From the NCBI RefSeq assembly GCF_918698245.1, contig NZ_CAKKMS010000002.1, forward strand, positions 868,001 through 932,000: 64,000 nt of DNA, written 5' to 3'. Source of the DNA: Pedobacter sp. Bi126 (GTDB taxonomy: Bacteria > Bacteroidota > Bacteroidia > Sphingobacteriales > Sphingobacteriaceae). A program made the position numbers and the translations under genes. Below are positions 42,688 through 50,040 of the stretch, in pieces (position 1 is the first letter of the stretch; each line of letters begins with the position of its first letter). The notes under the pieces were generated by a model, which had not been told where the DNA came from, made no database searches, and saw only the letters and a program-made list of their open reading frames with translations.

Positions 42688-43627
42688 ATTATTGATTTTA
42701 ATTTTCGTACTCATGAGCAGTCAGGTTTTCGCCTGCGATATCTGCGGTTGTTTTATGGGCATCACCCCCTACTACAACCGCAATAGCATCAGCGTTTTAT
42801 ACCGTTACCGTTCGTTTAGCGGCTATGAAGGGCAATCGCATTCATTATTCCCGAATGGAGGAAATTTCTTTATCCCAGCGCGAAGTCAAGATTCACCAAT
42901 AACCAATCATGCTGGCAATGCAAATGATTATGAACTTTACCGTTCTTTAGAGGTTAGAGGTAAATATTTTATCAACAGTAAACTGGAAATCAATGCCATT
43001 TTACCTTATGTTTCCAATAGCGAGCGTTATAATGGATATACCTCCTCTATTTCGAGCGTGGGCGATATTAATTTGTATGCAGGTTACCATCTCGTGCAAA
43101 AGCTTGAAGATAATTTTAAACAACAGTTGATTGCCGGGGCCGGTATAAAATTGCCAACAGGTAAAAACGATTTTAAAAACACAGCTGGCATCCGTTATTC
43201 CTCATTGATGCAAGCCGGAACAGGAAGTACCGATGGTTTTGTATACCTAAACTACATGGTAGGCTTAGGAAAATTTGGGGCAAGCCTAAATACCTCTTAC
43301 AAGGTTAATGGAACCAACAGCCGCGATGAAGGTATTGCTAATAGCACGACCAGTTTCCTTAATATTTTTTATACCCAAAGAGTTGGCAAAGATATTCAGG
43401 TTATGCCATCAGCACAGTTTTTTTATGAATATTCTGGCGGAGAAAAATACCAAGGACAAAAAACCGGCGAACACGTCATGAATAACCTGATGGGCGGTGC
43501 GGGTATAGATGTTTTTTATAAAAATGTAGCACTAAACGCTGGAGTACAAAAAAACATTTGGGAAGCTGAAACCGATCACCCAATGAGTGCCGGAAAGGTT
43601 TATATTGGAATTACTTATAATTTTTAA
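42650..43627 (+). CDS. Outer-membrane protein with CDICGC motif
   Basis: 325 residues. A signal peptide ends near VFA, leaving a mature N-terminus of CDICGCFMGITPYY with Cys29, Cys32 and Cys34. The rest looks like a beta-barrel (alternating strands, ending GKVYIGITYNF). The first 38 bp overlap mbnH in another frame, so translation is coupled. The Cys cluster at the very N-terminus is suited to bind copper or to be lipid-modified. I recall this family beside SCO and MbnP genes; an outer-membrane metal transport role is inference. Confidence 0.78.
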   Translation: MNLSKTHYTASRKLLILIFVLMSSQVFACDICGCFMGITPYYNRNSISVLYRYRSFSGYEGQSHSLFPNGGNFFIPARSQDSPITNHAGNANDYELYRSLEVRGKYFINSKLEINAILPYVSNSERYNGYTSSISSVGDINLYAGYHLVQKLEDNFKQQLIAGAGIKLPTGKNDFKNTAGIRYSSLMQAGTGSTDGFVYLNYMVGLGKFGASLNTSYKVNGTNSRDEGIANSTTSFLNIFYTQRVGKDIQVMPSAQFFYEYSGGEKYQGQKTGEHVMNNLMGGAGIDVFYKNVALNAGVQKNIWEAETDHPMSAGKVYIGITYNF

Positions 43628-43637
43628 ATCACAGCAT

Positions 43638-44069
43638 ATGAACAGATTAAACATTTTGTTGTTAAGCATAGCAACAGCATTTCTTTTTTCCTGTAAAACG
43701 GAACCTGATTCGAAAGCGATACGCCAGGAAGTACTTAACATCCACGATAAATTAATGATTGATGGGGAAAAAGTAGTAAAGAACAAAATGAAATTAGATA
43801 AACTATTGGTTTCAGATCAGATTAACCTTGCTCAGGATTCGGTACTACAAAAACAAAAAATAAGCGATTTAATTATACGGTTAAATGCAGCTGATGAAAA
43901 AATGATGGATTGGATGCACTTCTTTAAAGACGATTTTAAAGGAAAAACCGAACAGGAAGATCTTGATTATTATAAATCCGAAATGGTGAAAATTAGAGCT
44001 GTGGAAGATGGTTATATCAAGGTTACCAGAGAATCAGATTCGTTGATAAACGGATATCAAGTTAAATAA
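43638..44069 (+). CDS. Helical lipoprotein, unknown
   Basis: 143 residues from the ATG at 43638, 10 bp after the barrel gene. Lipobox LFSC (Cys19) is followed by an almost entirely helical, charged domain (KAIRQEVLNIHDKLMIDGEK; MMDWMHFFKDDFKGKT). It likely forms a periplasmic helical bundle. His and Met residues (IHDKLM, MMDWMH) could touch copper, but no firm motif exists. Position makes it part of the copper/haem cluster. Confidence 0.7.
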   Translation: MNRLNILLLSIATAFLFSCKTEPDSKAIRQEVLNIHDKLMIDGEKVVKNKMKLDKLLVSDQINLAQDSVLQKQKISDLIIRLNAADEKMMDWMHFFKDDFKGKTEQEDLDYYKSEMVKIRAVEDGYIKVTRESDSLINGYQVK

Positions 44070-44074
44070 AACAG

Positions 44075-44165
44075 TCAGGAAGTCAGATGTCAGGAGTCCG
44101 AAGATGCAGAGCTTAACAATTTAAGTATCTAAACCTCGGTCTTCGAACATCCGGCCCTCGACATT
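44075..44165. repeat. GTCAGGA/GTCCGAAG short repeats
   Basis: CAGTCAGGAAGTCAGATGTC followed by AGGAGTCCGAAGATG carries imperfect 8-mer repeats, and GGTCTTCGAACATCCGGCC near 44137 is a partial inverse. It is non-coding, lies between the lipoprotein and YHS genes, and resembles other dispersed intergenic repeats. Confidence 0.4.
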
Positions 44166-44177
44166 AAACAATTCAAA

Positions 44178-44450
44178 ATGAAAAAATTAAATTTCGCAAT
44201 AATCCTAATTGGATTAATAACCTTGTCATTAAAATCAAATGCGACACCAATAATCAACGGATCAAAAACAAGGCCTATCGATTCTGCAAAGAAAGCAATG
44301 GTAGATCCGGTTTGTAAAATGAAAGTAAAAGCTCAGACAGCTAAAACTGCGGTTTATAATAAGGTTACCTATAGTTTCTGTTCCGAAAACTGTAAGCAAA
44401 AATTTGTGGCCGAACCAGCAAAGTATATAAAAAATAAGTCGAGAGACTAA
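44178..44450 (+). CDS. YHS-domain periplasmic protein
   Basis: 90 residues with a signal peptide (to about residue 22) and a YHS domain: VDPVCKMKV with Cys46, then YSFCSENCKQKFVAEPAKY with Cys68 and Cys72. YHS domains occur in copper ATPases and heavy-metal proteins and are taken to bind metal through these Cys. The place next to SCO and MbnP fits a periplasmic copper role. Confidence 0.82.
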   Translation: MKKLNFAIILIGLITLSLKSNATPIINGSKTRPIDSAKKAMVDPVCKMKVKAQTAKTAVYNKVTYSFCSENCKQKFVAEPAKYIKNKSRD

Positions 44451-44460
44451 TATTCGTCAA

Positions 44461-44541
44461 CCTGTCCCGATTTTTCGTATCGGGATCAGGATCTTGATTC
44501 TGGGTAGTAGATGCTGAAATAAATTCAGCATGACGATAACC
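44461..44541. repeat. GTCAT-type repeat with ATGCTGAA palindrome
   Basis: CCCGAT/ATCGGG (44466-44485) forms one hairpin, and ATGCTGAA (44511-44518) with TTCAGCAT (44524-44531) another, followed by GACGATAA. A nearly identical stretch of about 30 bases recurs at 45916-45948, so the SCO and cytochrome genes are flanked by direct copies. Confidence 0.55.
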
Positions 44542-44583
44542 CAAACAAATTACCTTGTATATTTACACTTTTAATATAAAATC

Positions 44584-45234
44584 ATGAATAAAATTACTGC
44601 TTACATCGCAACCTGCCTGCTAGTTGTTTCCATATTTACCGCTTGTAAACAAGAAAGAAAACTTCCCTTTTATGGCGAACGTCATGCCGAAACCGTTAGA
44701 GATGCAGCAGGTATAGAGAAAATTGATACCGTTTACCAAACTATTCCAAACTGGTCTTTCTTAAACCAGGATAGCATAGTAACAACGAACAAGGCAACAG
44801 ATGGTAAAATCTACATTGCTGATTTTTTCTTTACTTCTTGTACCACCATCTGTCCCACCATGCACCGCAACTTAATGTCGGTTTACAATGAATTTAAAAC
44901 CAATCCAGATGTGATGTTTGTATCACATACCATTGATTTTAAATACGACAGACCAAATGTTTTGAAAAAATATGCTCAAAAACTAGGTGTAGACGGACCA
45001 AAATGGCAGTTTCTTTATGGAAGTAAAGACAGCGTATATACCCTGGCAGAAAAGAACTATTTAGTGGCTGTTGGCGAAGATAGTACCGCTAAAGATGGGT
45101 ATATACATCAAGGATATTTGGTTTTAATCGATAAAGACAGACGGATCCGCGGTGCTTATGATGGTACTAAAAAAGAGCAGGTAGAACAATTGAAAAATGA
45201 TATTCCGGTTTTATTGGCCGAGTACAAAAAATAA
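44584..45234 (+). CDS. SCO family copper chaperone
   Basis: 216 residues, lipoprotein (Cys21 in FTAC) with a thioredoxin-like SCO domain. The copper ligands are in place: Cys86 and Cys90 in SCTTICPTMH, and His175 in YIHQGYLVLIDK. SCO proteins carry copper to the CuA site of cytochrome oxidase or act as thiol reductants. Here it sits between a YHS protein and a cytochrome c rather than beside oxidase subunits, which suggests service to the MbnP/MbnH cluster as well. Confidence 0.9.
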   Translation: MNKITAYIATCLLVVSIFTACKQERKLPFYGERHAETVRDAAGIEKIDTVYQTIPNWSFLNQDSIVTTNKATDGKIYIADFFFTSCTTICPTMHRNLMSVYNEFKTNPDVMFVSHTIDFKYDRPNVLKKYAQKLGVDGPKWQFLYGSKDSVYTLAEKNYLVAVGEDSTAKDGYIHQGYLVLIDKDRRIRGAYDGTKKEQVEQLKNDIPVLLAEYKK

Positions 45235-45240
45235 AAATTA

Positions 45241-45384
45241 TTAGTCACGGAGACACGGATCTATACGGAATAAAAAGAATTTGTCTCCATGATTTGCTCT
45301 ATAGCCAAACTAGTTTTACCACAGATATATAGGATAAAGACAGATAAATAACTAAATCTGTGTTTATCTTTCCTTATCTGTGGT
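45241..45384. repeat. CACGGA block and CACAGAT repeat, copy 3
   Basis: TCACGGAGACACGGATCT near 45244 is followed by the palindrome ACCACAGATA (45318-45327) and TATCTGTGGT (45375-45384), with inner AGACAGATAAATA/AATCTGTGTTTATCTT pieces. The longest frame of the cytochrome gene starts in this repeat and is therefore trimmed. Confidence 0.6.
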
Positions 45385-45403
45385 TAATATTAACAAAACA
45401 TCA

Positions 45404-45826
45404 ATGCGCAAGTACATCATCAACTCCATCTTTTCCCTTTTCATTATAGGCATCATTGTATCTTGCCAAAATCAGGAAACAATCGATCTGCAGAACTACA
45501 TGTCGAACGGAAAAGATATTTATAAAACCAAGTGCCAGAATTGTCACGGCGAAAATGGCGAAGGATTGGGTGAGCTTGCACCTCCATTAACCGATTCGGT
45601 ATTTTTAAAAACAAACAAATACCGTTTAGCTTGTTTTATCAAAAACGGTGCGAATGAATCTTTGATCGTCCACGGAAAAGAATACAAAGAAAAAATGCCT
45701 GCTTTCCCTGAACTGGCTGATATTGATGTAGCGCAGGTAATGGTTTATGTCACCAATTCGTTTGGCAATAAGCAGGGTTTTGTGCCTTACTCGGAGGTTT
45801 CAAAAGATTTGCAGAATTGTAAATAG
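45404..45826 (+). CDS. Mono-haem cytochrome c lipoprotein
   Basis: 140 residues from the ATG at 45404, lipobox IVSC (Cys21), with one c-type haem site CQNCH (44-48) in a small class I cytochrome fold. A possible sixth ligand Met lies in KEKMPAFPEL. Such a protein could pass electrons to or from the di-haem MbnH or to a terminal oxidase. It is the last protein gene of the copper/haem block. Confidence 0.88.
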   Translation: MRKYIINSIFSLFIIGIIVSCQNQETIDLQNYMSNGKDIYKTKCQNCHGENGEGLGELAPPLTDSVFLKTNKYRLACFIKNGANESLIVHGKEYKEKMPAFPELADIDVAQVMVYVTNSFGNKQGFVPYSEVSKDLQNCK

Positions 45827-45878
45827 GCAGATTCTAATTATTTTCTATTTCGGCAATTTTTCATTTTACTGCGTACAT

Positions 45879-45948
45879 CACCCTGAATTTATTTCAGGAT
45901 CTTAAATATTAATACAGATGCTGAAATAAATTCAGCATGACGATAGCC
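45879..45948. repeat. GTCAT-type repeat, second ATGCTGAA copy
   Basis: CCTGAA/TTCAGG (45882-45898) and ATGCTGAA/TTCAGCAT (45918-45938) hairpins, followed by GACGATAGCC. The second half matches 44509-44541 almost base for base. Confidence 0.55.
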
Positions 45949-45960
45949 AGAGATAAATCT

Positions 45961-45986
45961 TCGTGTTCTTTGTGCCTTTGTGGTCA
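45961..45986. repeat. TTCTTTGTGCCTTTGTGG short repeat
   Basis: This block (TCGTGTTCTTTGTGCCTTTG then TGGTCA) belongs to a sequence type dispersed in many bacteria. It lies about 25 bp before the rnpB 5-prime end and supplies TTTG sequences, so it might contribute to the rnpB promoter, though spacing to CATCTTTG (45995-46002) is not the ideal 19 nt. Confidence 0.35.
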
Positions 45987-46008
45987 AAAAACCCCATCTT
46001 TGCGCAAA

Positions 46009-46385
46009 ATGCAGGTTGTTCTATCGCTGTCTCGGGTAAAATCGAGAGAGAGGAAAGTCCGGGCAACGCAGGGCATCTCGCTTTCTAACGGAAAGGGGTT
46101 CAGGAATGAAAACCTGAATTACGGATTAGTGCAACAGAAAATATACCGCTCTGGCTTATGTCGGAGTAAGGGTGAAAACGTGCGGTAAGAGCGCACGAGC
46201 ATTACAGGCAACTGTAGTGGTTTGTAAACCCCGAGAGTTGAAAGACCAAATAGGCTAACGTATGTAGGGCTGCCCGTCCGATGTTAGTGGGTAGGTCGTT
46301 AGAGATAAACGGCAACGTTTATAGTGGATAAATGATAGGAATCCTGAGCAATCAGGAAACAGAACCCGGCTTATAGACCTGCATT
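46009..46385 (+). ncRNA. rnpB: RNase P RNA
   Basis: The bacterial RNase P RNA core is clear: GAGGAAAGTCCGGGC near 46050, GTGCAACAGAAA, a CGTGCGGTAAGAGCGCACG hairpin, AGATAAACGGCAAC and the 3-prime ACAGAACCCGGCTTATAG. Helix P1 is ATGCAGGT (46009-46016) paired with ACCTGCAT (46377-46384), followed by a T-run. The RNA is the catalytic part of the enzyme that matures tRNA 5-prime ends. The T-run ends within the stop codon of the convergent ppk2 gene. Confidence 0.95.
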
Positions 46386-46388
46386 TTT

Positions 46389-47267
46389 TTATTCACTTAA
46401 TAAAATACTTTTTGTTTCGTCGAGTTTGGCCACTTCTGCTTCGCCCAAAACAAGAAACTTCAGATCCAGACTTTTTAATTTGTCTTCAATAATTTCACTT
46501 ATTGCCAATCGGGCAAACCATTTTTTATCGGCAGGTATGATATGCCAAGGCGATTCTACTGTGCTTGTTTCGTTAATCGCGTCCTGATAGGCTTCCATAT
46601 ACTTATCCCATAACGCCCTTTCTTTAATATCGCCCGAAGAGAATTTCCAATTTTTAATAGGATCATCAATACGTTCTAAAAAGCGTTGTTTTTGTTCATC
46701 TCTGCTCACATTTAAAAAAAACTTTAAAATTACCGTTCCATTGGCCGTTAAATGCTCTTCAAAATTTCTGATACTCTTATAACGCTGCTGCCAAAAGCTT
46801 TTATTGATCTTTTTTACATCGTTAAAACCTGGGATGTTTTCGCTCAAAACATATTCGGGATGCACCTTACAAACCAAAACGTTTTCATAATGCGAACGGT
46901 TATGAATACCTATCCTGCCACGTTCTGGCAAAGCTTTATAATGTCTCCACAAAAAATCATGCTCATATTCTTCTGACGTTGGCACTTTAAAAGTATAAAC
47001 CTGGCATCCCTGTGGATTTAGTCCGCTCATTACATGTTCGATTGCACTGTCTTTCCCTGCGGCATCCATTGCCTGAAAAATAATCAGAACGGAATGTTTT
47101 CCCGATGCATATAGTTTCTCCTGTAGATGATTAAGTTCTATTTTCGAATTCACCAATGCATCTTTAGCTTTTTCTTTATTATAACCGCCAATAAAATCAG
47201 TTTTGTGGTTTTTTAAAGAAAATTTCTTATCGCCTTGTACAATTAATCCTTTAAATTCGTTTTTCAT
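46389..47267 (-). CDS. Polyphosphate kinase 2 family protein
   Basis: 292 residues from the ATG at 47267 (two codons upstream is another ATG). Walker A is QAMDAAGKDSAIEHVMSG, and the lid region has NRSHYENVLVCKVHPE; LNVSRDEQKQRFLERIDDP and NWKFSSGDIKERALWDKY are hallmarks of single-domain PPK2. The size and NPQGCQVYTFK segment suggest the AMP/ADP-phosphorylating class, using polyphosphate as donor. The class assignment is by eye. Confidence 0.9.
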   Translation of the reverse strand: MKNEFKGLIVQGDKKFSLKNHKTDFIGGYNKEKAKDALVNSKIELNHLQEKLYASGKHSVLIIFQAMDAAGKDSAIEHVMSGLNPQGCQVYTFKVPTSEEYEHDFLWRHYKALPERGRIGIHNRSHYENVLVCKVHPEYVLSENIPGFNDVKKINKSFWQQRYKSIRNFEEHLTANGTVILKFFLNVSRDEQKQRFLERIDDPIKNWKFSSGDIKERALWDKYMEAYQDAINETSTVESPWHIIPADKKWFARLAISEIIEDKLKSLDLKFLVLGEAEVAKLDETKSILLSE

Positions 47268-47411
47268 AATCATGTATTGGTTTTAGATAAATCGATGCAT
47301 CAATAATTTAAATATAGAACTAAAAAATAAGTAAATTAAATACGTTAATTTGCATATAGAGTTTTTTATATTTAACGCCACAGCTTTTACCTAAAGATCA
47401 TCTTATCCAAT

Positions 47412-49868
47412 ATGTTTAAAGAGATAAAAAACAAGTACTTACGTTATTCTACAATATTTTTATTTTTTATAATAATTTTCTTTTCTGCCCTTCAATTAAA
47501 CTTTTTGTGGCTATTTGGCTACTCACCAAGTATTCGAGATATTAAAGCGCCTACCCTTCGTGTAGGTTCGGAACTTTACACTGCCGATGGAAAACTGATT
47601 GGCAGATACTTTAAAGAAAACAGAACGCCTGTAAATTATAATGAAATTGCGCCAAGCGTAGTGCAGGCTTTGGTCGCTACCGAAGATGTTCGTTTCTACA
47701 AACATTGGGGTATCGATGTGCAAGCAGTTGGCCGTGCAGTTGTTGGTTTAGGAAAAGATGGCGGGGCCAGTACCATTACCCAACAATTGGCAAAAAACCT
47801 TTACCGTACGCGTTATAATAAATCGCAGGGATTATTGATCAAAATACCTTTGGTAAGAACTTTAATTGTAAAATTAAAGGAATGGATGACGGCTGTAAAG
47901 CTTGAAGCCAATTACTCTAAAAATGATATCATCACCATGTACCTGAATACCGTTTCTTTCGGTAACAATACTTATGGGATAAAAACAGCCAGCCGGATTT
48001 ACTTTGATAAGGAAGCAAAAGATTTAGCCACTACAGATGCAGCCATGCTTGTGGGTATGCTAAAGGGCACAACATTATATAATCCAACCAAAAACCCGGC
48101 AAAAGCATTAGAAAGAAGAAATGTGGTGCTTGCACAAATGAACAAGTACAAGTACCTAAGCAAAGATAGTTTGACAGAATTATCAAAGGAGCCGATTAAA
48201 CTAAAAGAAGGCAAAATGCAGGATGGCAGCGATGGTGACTCCTATTTAAGGGCTGCTGTGGCAAAATACTTGGAAAAATGGTGTACTGATAATGGTTACG
48301 ACCTTTATGAAGATGGATTAAAAATTTACACTACTATAGATTCTAAACTTCAAAAATATGCTGAGGAAGCAGTTGCCGATCAGATGAGGATTTTGCAGCG
48401 CAGGTTCTATAATGTTTGGGGCAACGAAGATCCTTGGTACGATTCTGAAAAACAAAAGGTTAATTATCCCGATCGGGCGATGAAAAACTTGCCGATTTAC
48501 GCACTTTTACAAAAGAAATTCCCTAACAATCCAGATTCTGTTACCGCTTATTTTAATAAAAAGAAGAGGATGCAGATCTTCACTTACAAAGGCGATCGTG
48601 ATACTTCATTCTCTACTTTGGATTCTATCCGTTATTATGGTAAAATCATGAATACCGGAATGATGACCATGGAACCCGCAAGTGGTAAAATTAAAGTTTG
48701 GGTTGGTGGTATTGACCATAAATTTTTCAAATACGATCACGTTAATCAATCTAAACGCCAGGCAGGTTCTACTTTTAAACCTTTTGCTTATTTAACGGCA
48801 TTAGAACAAGGCATGAGTCCATGTGATAAATTTACAGATAAACCTGTTAAAATTGCTTATCAGGACAAAGGTGAAACGAAATATTGGGAGCCAAAAAACG
48901 CTGATTACAGTGTTTCGTACCGCGAAATGAGTTTAAGGTGGGCAATGGCGAAATCAGTAAATACCATTACCGCTCAGGTAACCGAAAAGGTGGGCTGGGA
49001 TAATGTTGTAAAATATGCGCACGAGTGCGGAATTGATAGCCATCTGGAATCTGTTCCGTCTGTAAGTTTGGGTTCAAACGATGTTACCGTTTATGAAATG
49101 GTAAAGGCTTATGCCACCTTCATGAATAAAGGCATCAAAACTGATCCCATTTTAGTTGAGAAAATTACCGATCAGGATAACAATGTAATTGATGAGTTTA
49201 AACCTAAAACAAAAAGGGTTTTAACAGAAGAAATTGCCTGGTTAATGACTTATATGTTCCGTGGCGGCATGGAAGAGCCGGAAGGTACATCGCAGGCATT
49301 ATGGGAATGGCCGGATCTATTTAGAAAGAACAATCAAATTGGCGGTAAAACAGGTACATCTTCTGATTATGTAGACGCCTGGTATATGGGTTTAACCAAA
49401 GATCTGGTAACTGGTGTTTGGGTAGGTTGTGATGAAAGAACAGCACACTTTAAAAACGGCGAACAAGGAGAAGGCTCAAGAACGGCACTACCCATTTTCG
49501 CTAAGTTTATGGAGAAAGTTTACCTCGATCCAAAATCCGGATATACCTATGGTCCATTCCCTAAAGCAACAGTTGATATTACGAGAACCTACAACTGCCC
49601 CAGCCCACGGATTATAAGAGATACCACATCAACCGATAGCTTAGCAGTAGATTCAACAGATTTTACTGTTCCTGAAACACCAGAAACGGTTATTCCTGTA
49701 ACCATTGAACCTGAAGTAAAAAAAGAAGAAAAGAAAGTTGAACCTGTTCAAACTCCTCCAGCAGCTACTGTTCCTTTAACCAGAAAGGAAGAAAGAGAAC
49801 TGAGAAGAAAACAACGTCAGGAAGAAAAAGAAAAGAAAAAGACCGAGAATGAGAACAATCAACCTTAG
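47412..49868 (+). CDS. Penicillin-binding protein 1A, bifunctional
   Basis: 818 residues: one N-terminal membrane helix (about 15-36), a GT51 transglycosylase domain with catalytic Glu91 in ATEDVRFYKHWG and GGASTITQQLAKNLY, and a transpeptidase domain with Ser453 (STFK), SVN (515-517) and KTGTS (646-650). It polymerises and cross-links peptidoglycan. The C-terminal 60 residues are Pro/Glu/Lys-rich and probably disordered. Monocistronic. Confidence 0.95.
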   Translation: MFKEIKNKYLRYSTIFLFFIIIFFSALQLNFLWLFGYSPSIRDIKAPTLRVGSELYTADGKLIGRYFKENRTPVNYNEIAPSVVQALVATEDVRFYKHWGIDVQAVGRAVVGLGKDGGASTITQQLAKNLYRTRYNKSQGLLIKIPLVRTLIVKLKEWMTAVKLEANYSKNDIITMYLNTVSFGNNTYGIKTASRIYFDKEAKDLATTDAAMLVGMLKGTTLYNPTKNPAKALERRNVVLAQMNKYKYLSKDSLTELSKEPIKLKEGKMQDGSDGDSYLRAAVAKYLEKWCTDNGYDLYEDGLKIYTTIDSKLQKYAEEAVADQMRILQRRFYNVWGNEDPWYDSEKQKVNYPDRAMKNLPIYALLQKKFPNNPDSVTAYFNKKKRMQIFTYKGDRDTSFSTLDSIRYYGKIMNTGMMTMEPASGKIKVWVGGIDHKFFKYDHVNQSKRQAGSTFKPFAYLTALEQGMSPCDKFTDKPVKIAYQDKGETKYWEPKNADYSVSYREMSLRWAMAKSVNTITAQVTEKVGWDNVVKYAHECGIDSHLESVPSVSLGSNDVTVYEMVKAYATFMNKGIKTDPILVEKITDQDNNVIDEFKPKTKRVLTEEIAWLMTYMFRGGMEEPEGTSQALWEWPDLFRKNNQIGGKTGTSSDYVDAWYMGLTKDLVTGVWVGCDERTAHFKNGEQGEGSRTALPIFAKFMEKVYLDPKSGYTYGPFPKATVDITRTYNCPSPRIIRDTTSTDSLAVDSTDFTVPETPETVIPVTIEPEVKKEEKKVEPVQTPPAATVPLTRKEERELRRKQRQEEKEKKKTENENNQP

Positions 49869-50040
49869 TTTTTATTGCGATAAATAACCAGATACCTCAA
49901 CTATCTGCGCTTTTGACTAGAAAAAAATCTAAAAAGTGTTAAAATTTTAATACTGTTTTAAACAATTGCTATTTTTATTTCCCAAATCTCGTACAATTTC
50001 ATTTTCGCAAATTATTGAACTTCATTAAAAAACCACACAT

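Noticed and set aside
45937..46188. 83-codon frame over the start of rnpB
   Set aside because: It lies on top of a dispersed repeat and the RNase P RNA core, so it is not a protein gene.
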